From NCBI GenBank assembly GCA_029260135.1, contig JAJDDV010000132.1, positions 1 through 64,000 of the forward strand: a stretch of 64,000 nt of DNA. The letters are read 5' to 3'. A model generated the notes under the pieces. It ran no database searches. It was given only the letters and a program-made list of their open reading frames with translations, and was not told the DNA's origin. The translations under genes were made by a program, and so were the position numbers. The stretch is from Phycisphaerae bacterium. Lineage in GTDB: Bacteria; Planctomycetota; Phycisphaerae; UBA1845. Below, in pieces: positions 47,970 through 57,643 of the stretch; position 1 is the stretch's first letter, and each line of letters opens with the position of its first letter.

Positions 47970-50900
47970 TCACGGAGGACACGGCCCCGGTGGTGGCGTG
48001 GTGTGAGACGGCAGGAACGGATAATTCGCGCCGCCGAACGCGTTCAACACCGATACGGTTTCGCTGATCGTGATCTTGCCGTCGAGCTTTGGTTCCGGTC
48101 CGGCGGTCACGCCCAGAAGCGACATGCTCGCCTTGCTCGGGGCGCCGGGTGCACCGGCAAACTTCGCCACCATCGCCAGTGTGTCGACGACGCTAACGAG
48201 GTCTCCGGGGACGCGGTAGGTACCTCCGTCCAGCTCCACCATGTCTGCCCAGCCGGCAGTGCGAACCTCCAGCGGATCGCTGTAGTGGGATTCGAGGTGC
48301 AGGGAGCAGGTTTCATCGATGATCCGAATGTCGTATAGCGCATAAAGGTGGGGCGGCCCGACTATGACCAAGCGGCTCGGCGTGATGGCCGGGTGAAGGA
48401 CGTAAACAACGCCCAGCGACGACCAGTCTCGGAAGTGTGGTGTACACTCCAGCTCGGCGAGCTGAATGGCCGGATCGCCCGGCGCCGGAGGATCGTAGAA
48501 ACTTTCACCGGGGACTTCACTGCCAAGCCACGGCTCCTGAACGAACAAAGACTGCCCCTCCCACGATTCCCAACCGGTCGGCATCTGTTTGAACGTTACA
48601 CGAACCGCCTGAGAATGACCGGCATCACCGCCTTCAAAGGAGATCATGCGAGGTCGGTTCCACGGTACCATGTCGGGAGGTGTCCCGATATCGGGGCCAA
48701 GTTCCGGTTCGGCCGGGCTCGACGGGAAACAGGGCGTATACTCGCATGACAGGTCGAGAAAGCCGCGACCTCGGTTTGCGGTGCCTTCACCTGAGCCCAC
48801 CGACATCCACGAACCTACGCGGATCGTATAGCACTCGTTGGGGAAGACGACGCGTTCGATATAGCCACTGCCGGCATCCGTGATTCCGTTGCAGCCCTCT
48901 TCGGAGCCGTCGCCGTCTTGCAGTGGGCTGACGCCGTAGTAGAGGCCGGGGCATGGGCAGTGGTTCTTGCACAGGCCGATGACCTCGTTGCTGCACCCCG
49001 GCGGCCAATTAGGACTAACGCAGATGTCCGTTCCGGGGCATTGATTTGGAACCACGCACCGGTTGCCCGGCGGGTTACCCGGGCAAACGCACTCATGGCC
49101 GTCATTGGTTCCCCCGTCGCAGCGCGTTACGTCTTCGTGGTACAGCGCGAGGGCTCCGTCATTGCCGACATATCCGTCCTGCGTCCAGCCGGACTGTGTT
49201 GCGCACATGCTGGCGACCAGCAGTCCCGTGCAGGTCGACGTGTATTCGAACCAGATGTCTCCATCCATGGCGAAGTCCGCGCCCTCGCCTCGTACGACCG
49301 ACGGGCCGTCGATGGTCGCGCAGGCGTTGTCGAACGCATATAGGTCGTCTTCTATCCAAGGTGGCCAGGGCCAGATGATGCCGGGACCGCACTCGAGCAG
49401 GCAGTCCGCGCCGCAGCCATCGGATGGGTCGAGGTTTCCGTCGTCGCACTGTTCGCCCGGATCGAGCACGCCGTCGCCGCAGGTTTCCGGCGCCGCCTCG
49501 ACCTTGTCCGTTGCCCCGGACAGCCGGCAGTAATCATTCGGTTGCGACGGTGGTTCGTAGTTCGCACAGGTAGGATCCTCCCTGTCCCACACGCCGACCG
49601 CGAGGGTGCATTGCCGCAGTGTCTTGATGCTGCATTGCGGGAGATCGGCACCGTTGCCGCAGGTCCAGCAGGCGGCTGTGTCGGCCGGGGGCACTGCGAT
49701 GCCGAGTGGCCCGCTCGGTCCGCCCAGGCAGAAGGCCAGATCCGCGCCGCCGCGCTCGCTTCCCGCGATGTAGACGGAAGGACGCGCGAGTATGTCGTCA
49801 GCCGAACTGCCCTTCGGGCTAAAGCCCGATGCGGATTGAGCGTCACGATCCGTGGGCATGTGCTGCGCCCAATGCCAGAAACAGGTATTGTCTTCGGGGG
49901 CGGCCGTGTTGTTCGCGACCTCGAGCCAATGCCGTTCACCCGGTACCAATCCCGTGATCGGCGTATCGAGTGTCAGCGTGTATCCTTGCATGACAATCCC
50001 GAAGGTCGACTCAAAAGTAGTGTTCGGCTCCGGGCCCATGGCGATGTTCGCACCGGTCACCTCGGATTCTCCGATGAGAATCCCGGGTCGCCCGGTGTCT
50101 CCCCAGAAGTCGGCGGACTGGAACACCCGGACGCGGAAGTGATCCGAGACCATCCCGACGCAACTGAACTGCTCGTAACCCTGATCGCCGGGCTGCCCCG
50201 GAGCCGACGCGTCCATGTACGTCCCCCAGACGCAGAGTTGTGTGAGCGTGTCACCGTTTGGCACGAAGTCGTCCGCGGCTACCACGGCGCTGCCCGGTGC
50301 GGTGAGGTCACTCATGTAGGTGAAGCCATATCCGAGCGGGTACTGGCAATTGTTCCTCCCCACGAGATCGCAGGCTGTGCAGGGCGGAAGTGGGTCATTG
50401 CATCCGGTTCCGCCGGTAAAGGCGCCGGTGGGCGTCGTCTCACATTGCGCGCGACTCATGCAGGTGGCTGGGTCGGCTATGTTGCAGGGTGTTTGCGGGT
50501 CGGCTCGGTCGTCACAATCTCCCGGGCCCACACAGCATGAGCCGATGTCGCACACGCCCGTCAAGCACGACGTCGCCGGTTCTCCACCGGAGGGATCACA
50601 TCCGACGCCGTCATGCTCACCACCGAGGCACGTCCCGCTCTCGCATGTTCCTCGTGGGCACTGAGCCCGCGTTGAGCCGAAGCCGTTCCATTTGCCGCTG
50701 ACGGCGTCGCAGTCCAGTTCGTCCAGCTCCGCGCAGAACTGACAGGTGGCGGCCGTGCAAGCGGTGCTGTTCGCGCAGGGAATCGGATTTCCGAGGCCGT
50801 CGTCCGCGAGTGATCCGTCGGCGTTCACGCAGAGGCTCTGCGGCAGGCAGCAGGCGGCGATCGGGCAGGCGGAGGCGGTGATGTGCATCTGGTAAGGTCC

Positions 50901-53246
50901 CCACGTTCCGCCCGGGGCGCTGTGCACCGGATACCAGTAGGTTCCGGGGGGGAGTGGACCGAACGTCGCCCAAGCATCATCGCCTGCGCAGAATGGTGCG
51001 GCGATCCCTTCCGACGCGTCCTGCGTTCCGACACACCCGCCGTCGTCCGCGGCGCCGATCACTGTGGACGCCACCGTTGTGGAACAAGGGTCGCATGTGT
51101 TCCAGAGGCTGGCCCAGATGGGTTGCTTCGCCTGGCCTGTTCGCTGCTGCGTGGTGCAGAAGTCGATCCGCACGTTGGCGCAGGCGTGGGTTTCGAAGGC
51201 GTGCCACCACCCGCGATCTTGCGTCGAACCGGTTGGATGGAAGATGCCTGTCTCGCAGGAACCGGGGTTATCGTTGAGGGTTGCGACGAGGTTGTCACCC
51301 GAGATTGTGACGGTCTGCGGCTCGCAGTCCGTCAGTGAGGCAACGTCGAGAAAGAGGAGATTCTCTGGTAACGAGGCTTCGGTGCAGGTGTCATGGCCTG
51401 TCAGTTCCGGCTGGACGCATGCGTTGGGATCGCAGTTTGTGCCGAATCCCTGACTGATGGTGGCGGCGGGGCATGGCGGCTGACAGAGGGCGGTGCCACA
51501 ATCCGCGTTGGTCAGGCAGGGCTCACCCGTGTCGTTGCAGGCGGCGCCGGCGACTTCGGTGCAACTCCCGGTCAGGGAATCGCAACAGGCGGACGTCGCG
51601 CAAACCGATGGAACCGGATCACAGGCGGGTGCAGCGGTGCCGAGAAAGAGGCCGCCCGCTGACTCGCAGTCCCACGGAAGGAGTTCGCTGCAAATGCCTT
51701 TGCCGGCGTTGCAGCACGCGCCGACGGGTGAGGGCACGATGTTGCCGACGATCTCGAACGCCAGTAGGCCGCGTGTGCCGGTTGGCAGGACGGCTGAAGC
51801 GGACACCGGTGCGCCGTTGAGCCAGAGTTGTGTATCGTCGTTGGCGCCGGTGTCGACGGCGTCGGTGCTCATCCAGTGGTGACGGCCGAAAGGAGAGAAT
51901 CGGACCGACGGCGTGATCGTCATCCAGCCGCGTGCGGGAATGACCGGTCCGTCGGTCACAACGACCGTGCGAAGCCGCGTCTTGCCATCGAAAACGGATT
52001 CAGAAAGCACTCGCGCGGTTGGTGTGCCGGCTTGGTCATAAAAGGAGATGCGCACGCGCGACGGGTCACCCTGGATCCCGTCAGCGTCGAACCCGCCGAC
52101 ATAACGGATTGTCGTTGCTACGATGAAATCGTTTCCCGCGTCTGCTCCGGCGAACACGTAATCGTCGCCGAGCTCGTGGATCGCCTCGCAGGTTGCGAGA
52201 GTGATCGGTCCGATGCTCGCAATATACGTACCAACCGGTGCGATCCCGGCGCTGTAAGCCGGACACCCAAAGTGCTCGTCGGCGTTCGGCGCGGTAGGAG
52301 GAGCAGGGTAGGTACAGATCGCTTCATCGGCCTCCGTGCGTGGATCGTCGCCGACGAAGAGCCAGCGACCACCGGCCGCGTCGCAGTCCGGCTTGCTGGA
52401 ACGTGTGCACAGAAGATAACCGCCGGTCCCGTCGTCGGTGCAGCAACGTCCGTTGACAACGCAGTCGGCGCCGACTTGGCAGTGGCCGCCAAATCCACAA
52501 TCTGCGTGGGTACTGCACGGAGCGCCATGATTCGAGCCCGCGTCACAGTAGTCCTCCCAACACGCCTTGGCTGTTCCGCAGGGCGGGTCCGGGCTTCGAC
52601 AGACGCCGCCGCAATACCCGCCGGTGGCGGTGTCGCAGTCGGCGTTTGACGTGCAAGTGGCTCCCGCGTTGCTTCCGCGGACGCATTCCCGGGGCACGCA
52701 GATTTCGGTGCCCGTACAGTCGCTGAGGTCATTACAATCTGCATCGATCACACACGGGTGGACGCAACTACCTGTCTGGAACGGGCCGCTGTCTTCGTCG
52801 CAGACTTCCCCGGAGCTGCCGCCACATGGGTCGCCCGCGCCTGGTGCGCAGTTCCCATCGCCATCACAGATCTCCGAGCCGTTGCAGAAGACCTCGTCGT
52901 AACACGACTCGCACATCTGCCGAGGAGTATTCAGGCAAACGCCGCCCCAACATCGATCCACGGTGCAGCGGCTGCAATCGTCACAGTCGCGATCAAAGAC
53001 GCACGGGATCGCGAAAGAAGCATCGTTCACCGAACCGGAAGAGACCGTTCCCTTGACGGTCGCTTGGGCGCCGTGCGGAGCCCTTTGTTCAACACCCGCG
53101 CCGTGGACACCGGTCGTGCGCGTCGACGCGCTGCTGCGATCCTCGGGCCCTGCAGGGGCTGCACCTTTTGCCATCAAGACCAGGAGCAGAATGGATGCCG
53201 GCGCAACGCGAAAGTGACGCCGAGACAATGGGAGAATGAAATGCAT
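47970..53246 (-). CDS. Giant cysteine-rich secreted protein, paralogue B
   Basis: 1758 residues, with GGAAGG before ATG 53246 and a signal peptide (RVAPASILLLVLMAKGAAPA). Same architecture as paralogue A: CDDCSRCTVDRCWGGVC, the ASIGPIT/ELGDDYVFAGADAG beta region, a long lectin-like middle (NGDTLTQLCVWGTYMDASAP), DUF4215 repeat near residue 1255, and the shared C-terminal module from about residue 1528 (MISFEGGDAGHSQAVRVTFK, LDGKITISETVSVLNAFGG), ending PPPGPCPP. It lacks the Cys-rich insert of paralogue A. Likely cell-surface or matrix; function unknown. Together the paralogues flank 17 kb in inverted orientation. Confidence 0.85.
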   Translation of the reverse strand: MHFILPLSRRHFRVAPASILLLVLMAKGAAPAGPEDRSSASTRTTGVHGAGVEQRAPHGAQATVKGTVSSGSVNDASFAIPCVFDRDCDDCSRCTVDRCWGGVCLNTPRQMCESCYDEVFCNGSEICDGDGNCAPGAGDPCGGSSGEVCDEDSGPFQTGSCVHPCVIDADCNDLSDCTGTEICVPRECVRGSNAGATCTSNADCDTATGGYCGGVCRSPDPPCGTAKACWEDYCDAGSNHGAPCSTHADCGFGGHCQVGADCVVNGRCCTDDGTGGYLLCTRSSKPDCDAAGGRWLFVGDDPRTEADEAICTYPAPPTAPNADEHFGCPAYSAGIAPVGTYIASIGPITLATCEAIHELGDDYVFAGADAGNDFIVATTIRYVGGFDADGIQGDPSRVRISFYDQAGTPTARVLSESVFDGKTRLRTVVVTDGPVIPARGWMTITPSVRFSPFGRHHWMSTDAVDTGANDDTQLWLNGAPVSASAVLPTGTRGLLAFEIVGNIVPSPVGACCNAGKGICSELLPWDCESAGGLFLGTAAPACDPVPSVCATSACCDSLTGSCTEVAGAACNDTGEPCLTNADCGTALCQPPCPAATISQGFGTNCDPNACVQPELTGHDTCTEASLPENLLFLDVASLTDCEPQTVTISGDNLVATLNDNPGSCETGIFHPTGSTQDRGWWHAFETHACANVRIDFCTTQQRTGQAKQPIWASLWNTCDPCSTTVASTVIGAADDGGCVGTQDASEGIAAPFCAGDDAWATFGPLPPGTYWYPVHSAPGGTWGPYQMHITASACPIAACCLPQSLCVNADGSLADDGLGNPIPCANSTACTAATCQFCAELDELDCDAVSGKWNGFGSTRAQCPRGTCESGTCLGGEHDGVGCDPSGGEPATSCLTGVCDIGSCCVGPGDCDDRADPQTPCNIADPATCMSRAQCETTPTGAFTGGTGCNDPLPPCTACDLVGRNNCQYPLGYGFTYMSDLTAPGSAVVAADDFVPNGDTLTQLCVWGTYMDASAPGQPGDQGYEQFSCVGMVSDHFRVRVFQSADFWGDTGRPGILIGESEVTGANIAMGPEPNTTFESTFGIVMQGYTLTLDTPITGLVPGERHWLEVANNTAAPEDNTCFWHWAQHMPTDRDAQSASGFSPKGSSADDILARPSVYIAGSERGGADLAFCLGGPSGPLGIAVPPADTAACWTCGNGADLPQCSIKTLRQCTLAVGVWDREDPTCANYEPPSQPNDYCRLSGATDKVEAAPETCGDGVLDPGEQCDDGNLDPSDGCGADCLLECGPGIIWPWPPWIEDDLYAFDNACATIDGPSVVRGEGADFAMDGDIWFEYTSTCTGLLVASMCATQSGWTQDGYVGNDGALALYHEDVTRCDGGTNDGHECVCPGNPPGNRCVVPNQCPGTDICVSPNWPPGCSNEVIGLCKNHCPCPGLYYGVSPLQDGDGSEEGCNGITDAGSGYIERVVFPNECYTIRVGSWMSVGSGEGTANRGRGFLDLSCEYTPCFPSSPAEPELGPDIGTPPDMVPWNRPRMISFEGGDAGHSQAVRVTFKQMPTGWESWEGQSLFVQEPWLGSEVPGESFYDPPAPGDPAIQLAELECTPHFRDWSSLGVVYVLHPAITPSRLVIVGPPHLYALYDIRIIDETCSLHLESHYSDPLEVRTAGWADMVELDGGTYRVPGDLVSVVDTLAMVAKFAGAPGAPSKASMSLLGVTAGPEPKLDGKITISETVSVLNAFGGANYPFLPSHTTPPPGPCPP

Positions 53247-53713
53247 TGATCCCTTCCTTCGTCTGATGTAGAGTAGCTGTCTACGGCGATTTTGAACGCA
53301 TCCACGACTGTGATGGTCATTCTACTCGAAGGACCTCGTCGGTTCGAGCAAGAAGACAGGATTTCAGGGAATTGTACTACCACCACGCCCCAAAGGGGAG
53401 TTCTGTTCAGCCGCATGCGGATTCCGGTCGAAGTGGGGTCTCGCCCCAGAGAGGTCGTTTCAGGTGGGGCCCCGATGCGCGAGGGCTGGCCAATCGCTCG
53501 ATTCAATGTTGCGCGGAGCGAATCCTCGGTTCTATCCGGACGAAAGCGTCCAGAATGACGTCCATCAGTGACGCGTCATCGAGAGGCCAACGGGCTTTTG
53601 ACCGACCGTACCCGAGCCCGTACGCTCATGGAGCGACGAGTGTTCTGTCAGGCTCGCAGGGCTGCGGCAGGGGACCGTATTTGCCCTAGGGGCGGGGCGT
53701 ACCGAGGTCAATA
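53247..53713. other. Divergent intergenic region
   Basis: 467 bases between paralogue B and the S9 peptidase, expected to carry both promoters. No repeat, hairpin with a T-tract, RNA gene or convincing coding frame is visible. Confidence 0.5.
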
Positions 53714-56374
53714 ATGGTGCATCATCCGGAATCGGCGTTGACGATCGAAATGTCGAAGGATACTCCGAGGCGCTCGATGGGATTTAGGGCGCACGCAACC
53801 GTGCGTCGTATCCTCGGATGTGCCGGTTGCGCGCTGGCGCTCTGCTCGGCCTCGGCGTGCGCCCAACAGGCGCGAACGCCTCGAATCGCGCTCGAACTCA
53901 TCATGTCCGACCCCGACTGGATCGGCAACGCGCCCCAGCGAGCCTATTGGGCGGACGACAGTCGTTCTATCTACTACTCGAAGAAGAGGCCCAACGAAGA
54001 GCACCACGACTTGGTCCAGATTGACCTGGAAGGAAACGTGCTTCGGATCGTCTCCGACGATGAGCGTGGGACCATGGACGTGCCCCGCGGTCAATGGAGC
54101 CGCGATCGAAATCGAAAAGTCTACGTCCTTCACGGCGATCTCTTCGTGAAGGACTTGGTGTCCGGCGAGATTCGGCAGCTCGCGCGTACGCACGATCGTG
54201 AACGCAGGCCGCGATTCGTCCTTAACGACACGGCGATCTCATTCCAACGCGGTACCCAGGTGTTCGTCCGCGACCTCAACGCGGGGCTCGAATTCCAACC
54301 GGCTGACCTCCGCGCCGAGAAGGATCCCGAAGACAAGAAGAAGGACGAGAAGTACGACTATCTCAAAGGCCAGCAGGTGCGCCTGTTCGATCACGTACGC
54401 GAGCAGGAGAAGAAGCGCGAATTCCGAAAACAGCGCGATCGCGCGCAACACGACGCCGACCAAACCCGCGTTCCCAGGCCATGGTACCTGGGCGAGGATG
54501 TGGAGATCGTCGAGCAGAATCTCTCGCCGACGTGCAAGTGGATGATCGTACGTCTTCGACCGAAGAAGAGCGACGCCGGAAAAAAGGACACGATGCCTAA
54601 CTACGTTTCGGAGTCGGGATACGTCACGTCGCGAAACGTGCGATCCAAAGTAGGTACCGGAAAACCGACCGGCGACACGCTCCTCCTTCTCGATCTGGGT
54701 GCGAAGAAACGCTACACCCTCGACCCATCTGAGTTTCCAGGCATTGCGGATGATCCACTCAAAGAGCTTCGCGATGCCGCCAGAGCAGAACGCAAATCCG
54801 AGAAGACAGGACAACCTGTCGAAAGTGAGAACGCCAAAACGGACGACCACGACAAACCGTCGCCACCGGAGGCACTCGACGCGATGTCGAACGAAGACTC
54901 CGACGACAAGGGTGCTGACGCCAAGATCTCCATGGGCGACGCTGACAAGAAAGACAAAGAGAAATCACCCAAGTCAAGACCCATCAGATTCCACGGTATC
55001 ACCTGGAACGAAGACGGCAACCGTGTTCTGCTTCAGCTGTTTTCCCTCGACCGCAAAGACCGTTGGATCGCGACCATCGACTTGGACAGCGGTAAGTTCG
55101 TCCCCCAAGAACGCATCACCGACCCCGCGTGGATCAACTGGAGGTTTTCGACGGCCGCCTGGCTGAAAGACGGTGAAACGATCTACTTCCTTTCCGAAGA
55201 GAGTGGCTACTCGGCGCTCTATCTCAAAAACGTGACCACCGGCCGTCGACGTCTGTTGGTCGGTGGAGAGTTCGAAGTTTCATCCGTGGAACGAAGCCAC
55301 GCCGGCGACCAGCTGTATTACACAGCCAACACGACACACCCCGGCGTGTACGAGCGTCACCGCGTCAATGTGACAACGGGCGGGGTGGAGCAATTGACGC
55401 ATCTCGGTGGCAGAAACCGTGTACGCCTCTCGCCCGACGAGCGCCATCTTCTCGTCACCCATTCCGCCACGACACGACCGGAGGAGCTTCATGTTCAACC
55501 GAATGAAGCCGGCGCCCAGGCGCGCAGAATAACAAACACAATAAGTGAGCAATTCGCCTCCATCCCGTGGGCGGAACCGCAAGTCATCCCGATCCCCTCG
55601 CGCAAAGGCCAGCCCATCTACTCGCGGATCTACGCACCCAAGGCGGGAAGCGCCGAATCAGAGAATAGCCTCGGATCGATTCACACCAGGCGACCCGCCG
55701 TTGTCTTCATTCACGGCGCCGGATACCTGCAGAATGCCCATTTCGGCTGGTCGCATTATTTCCGCGAGTTCATGTTTCACTCGCTGCTCGTCGAGCGGGG
55801 CTATGTTGTCCTCGACATGGACTACCGAGCATCCGCCGGCTACGGACGCGACTGGCGAACCGCCATCTACCGTAACATGGGCACACACGAGCTCGAAGAC
55901 CTCGAAGACGGCGTTGCCTGGCTGGCAGAACACAGAAACGTAGATCCAGCCCGCGTCGGCGTGTACGGCGGCTCCTACGGCGGCTTTCTGACGCTGATGG
56001 CGTTATTCACGAAGCCCGACCTCTTCGCCTGCGGCGCAGCCCTGCGACCCGTAACCGATTGGGCCCATTACAATCATGGCTACACATCCGCCATCCTCAA
56101 CACGCCGCCGGTCGATCCCGACGCCTATGAGCGAAGTTCACCGATCGAGTTTGCCGACGGACTGAACAAACCGCTGCTCATCTGCCACGGTATGCAGGAC
56201 GACAACGTCTTCTTCCAGGATTCCGTTCGCCTGGCCCAACGCCTCATCGAGCTCAAAAAAGAAAACTGGCAGGTGGCGATGTACCCGATCGAACCGCACG
56301 GATTCCGCGAACCGACAAGCTGGCTCGACGAGTACCGCCGGATCCTCCGCCTCTTTGAGACCCACTTGAAGTGA
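53714..56374 (+). CDS. Exported S9-family peptidase (prolyl oligopeptidase/DPP-like)
   Basis: 886 residues. GAGGT stands before ATG 53714; ATG 53750 is an alternative. An export segment ends in CALALCSASACAQQ. A beta-propeller N-half includes two charged low-complexity inserts (residues about 205-260 and 355-420). The catalytic half has VYGGSYGGFLTLMAL with Ser near residue 754, GMQDDNVFFQDS (Asp) and PIEPHGFREP (His), so the triad is complete. S9 enzymes cut short peptides after Pro or related residues. With the S41 enzyme and PepD it suggests growth on peptides. The gene stands alone. Confidence 0.92.
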   Translation: MVHHPESALTIEMSKDTPRRSMGFRAHATVRRILGCAGCALALCSASACAQQARTPRIALELIMSDPDWIGNAPQRAYWADDSRSIYYSKKRPNEEHHDLVQIDLEGNVLRIVSDDERGTMDVPRGQWSRDRNRKVYVLHGDLFVKDLVSGEIRQLARTHDRERRPRFVLNDTAISFQRGTQVFVRDLNAGLEFQPADLRAEKDPEDKKKDEKYDYLKGQQVRLFDHVREQEKKREFRKQRDRAQHDADQTRVPRPWYLGEDVEIVEQNLSPTCKWMIVRLRPKKSDAGKKDTMPNYVSESGYVTSRNVRSKVGTGKPTGDTLLLLDLGAKKRYTLDPSEFPGIADDPLKELRDAARAERKSEKTGQPVESENAKTDDHDKPSPPEALDAMSNEDSDDKGADAKISMGDADKKDKEKSPKSRPIRFHGITWNEDGNRVLLQLFSLDRKDRWIATIDLDSGKFVPQERITDPAWINWRFSTAAWLKDGETIYFLSEESGYSALYLKNVTTGRRRLLVGGEFEVSSVERSHAGDQLYYTANTTHPGVYERHRVNVTTGGVEQLTHLGGRNRVRLSPDERHLLVTHSATTRPEELHVQPNEAGAQARRITNTISEQFASIPWAEPQVIPIPSRKGQPIYSRIYAPKAGSAESENSLGSIHTRRPAVVFIHGAGYLQNAHFGWSHYFREFMFHSLLVERGYVVLDMDYRASAGYGRDWRTAIYRNMGTHELEDLEDGVAWLAEHRNVDPARVGVYGGSYGGFLTLMALFTKPDLFACGAALRPVTDWAHYNHGYTSAILNTPPVDPDAYERSSPIEFADGLNKPLLICHGMQDDNVFFQDSVRLAQRLIELKKENWQVAMYPIEPHGFREPTSWLDEYRRILRLFETHLK

Positions 56375-56728
56375 TAAGCGCCCCAGGTTCCGGTGCGCTT
56401 AGCGGTCATCGAAATGACAGGCGGATCATGCGCACCCTCGCTCGCCCGCACCACTCCCGAAACTTTTGTGAACCGCCGCCTTGACACCGAAGGTAACTTT
56501 CCTAAGCTGTTCCTCGACTTTGGGTGTTCGGGCGCCCCAGTCCTTTGAACCCTACGATCCAAGTGTGAGCTGACTATTGTTCACCGCTCGCGCTCTTCCT
56601 TCTCGGATCCGGGTAAGAATTAAAGTAGTTGTAGATGGACGTTCGGCGGCGGTGATTCTCTGTCCGCGTTCCCGTTGCGCGGGGACGTCGTGATAGCGGA
56701 TGCCCTGCCCATCGGGAGTACTCCCAAG
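56375..56728. other. Intergenic region upstream of the cytochrome oxidase operon
   Basis: 354 bases. A TTGACA hexamer lies at 56481-56486 with only a weak TAAGCT at -10 distance. The sequence just before coxB is A/T-richer (TAAGAATTAAAG near 56615) and may hold the real promoter. No gene. Confidence 0.4.
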
Positions 56729-57637
56729 ATGAGCGTGCGCAGACTGTCGTGGCGAACGATCGTCGTTTTGGTCGGGTCGGTCGGCTCGACTTGGCTGTCA
56801 ACGTCCGCGTTCGGGCAAGGCGCTGGCGCGGACGAAGCAGCCGTAACGATCGACGGCGAGTACGGATACGGATTGCCACCCGACGTCTCCGTTCACGGTC
56901 ACGAAATCGATCGCCTGATCAATGTGCTACATCTGTTCGGATTCATAACGCTGGTGGGTTGGACGGCGTTCATGGGTTTCTGCCTCGTCCGGTATCGTCA
57001 ACGACCCGGGCGCGGCGCAACCTACAAACCGCGCATCAAGCCTGTCCACATCTACTTTGTCGTTTTCATCGCCGTTTTTGAGTTGATCCTGGATATTGGC
57101 TTCTCGAATCCCGTCCTGGCGACGGCCAAGCAGAAACTCCCGACCGAGAAAGACCGCCCGATTCATGTGCGCGTCATGGCCGAGCAGTTTGCCTGGAACT
57201 TCCGCTACGCCGGTCCCGACGGACGCTTCGGTCGCGTCGGCCCGCAACACGTCGACCAGGTCATGAACCCGTTCGGCGTCGACCCGGATGATCCCAATGG
57301 CGAGGATGACATCGTCAGTGGCGAGCTGCACGCCGCAGTAGGTCGACCGGTCCTTTGCCAACTCTCCTCCAAAGACGTGATCCACAGCTTCTCCATTCCG
57401 GTCATGCGCGTCAAACAGGACGTCATCCCCGGCATGCGCATTCCAATGTGGTTTGAAGCAGCGTCGCCGGGAACCTACGAGATCGCCTGCGCCCAACTCT
57501 GCGGAAACAACCACTACACGATGAAAGCGCTACTGGTCATTCACGATTCCGAGCAAGCGTATGAAGAATGGCTCGCGTCGAAGGCTGCGTCCGAGCTGGA
57601 CGACGAAGAATTCGACGAGGACGAGTTCGAGGATTAA
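56729..57637 (+). CDS. coxB: Cytochrome c oxidase subunit II
   Basis: 302 residues from ATG 56729 (GGGAG upstream; TTG 56675 rejected). Signal peptide, then two transmembrane helices (LHLFGFITLVGWTAFMGFCL and VHIYFVVFIAVFELILDIGF), then the CuA domain. CuA ligands: His in DVIHSFSIPVMR, and CAQLCGNNHYTM providing two Cys, His and Met. Gln replaces the common Glu between the Cys residues; that ligand acts through its backbone, so function should be kept. No cytochrome c domain is fused, so it is aa3- rather than caa3-like. The tail is very acidic (DDEEFDEDEFED), perhaps a cytochrome c docking patch. Confidence 0.95.
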   Translation: MSVRRLSWRTIVVLVGSVGSTWLSTSAFGQGAGADEAAVTIDGEYGYGLPPDVSVHGHEIDRLINVLHLFGFITLVGWTAFMGFCLVRYRQRPGRGATYKPRIKPVHIYFVVFIAVFELILDIGFSNPVLATAKQKLPTEKDRPIHVRVMAEQFAWNFRYAGPDGRFGRVGPQHVDQVMNPFGVDPDDPNGEDDIVSGELHAAVGRPVLCQLSSKDVIHSFSIPVMRVKQDVIPGMRIPMWFEAASPGTYEIACAQLCGNNHYTMKALLVIHDSEQAYEEWLASKAASELDDEEFDEDEFED

Positions 57638-57643
57638 CAGCGC

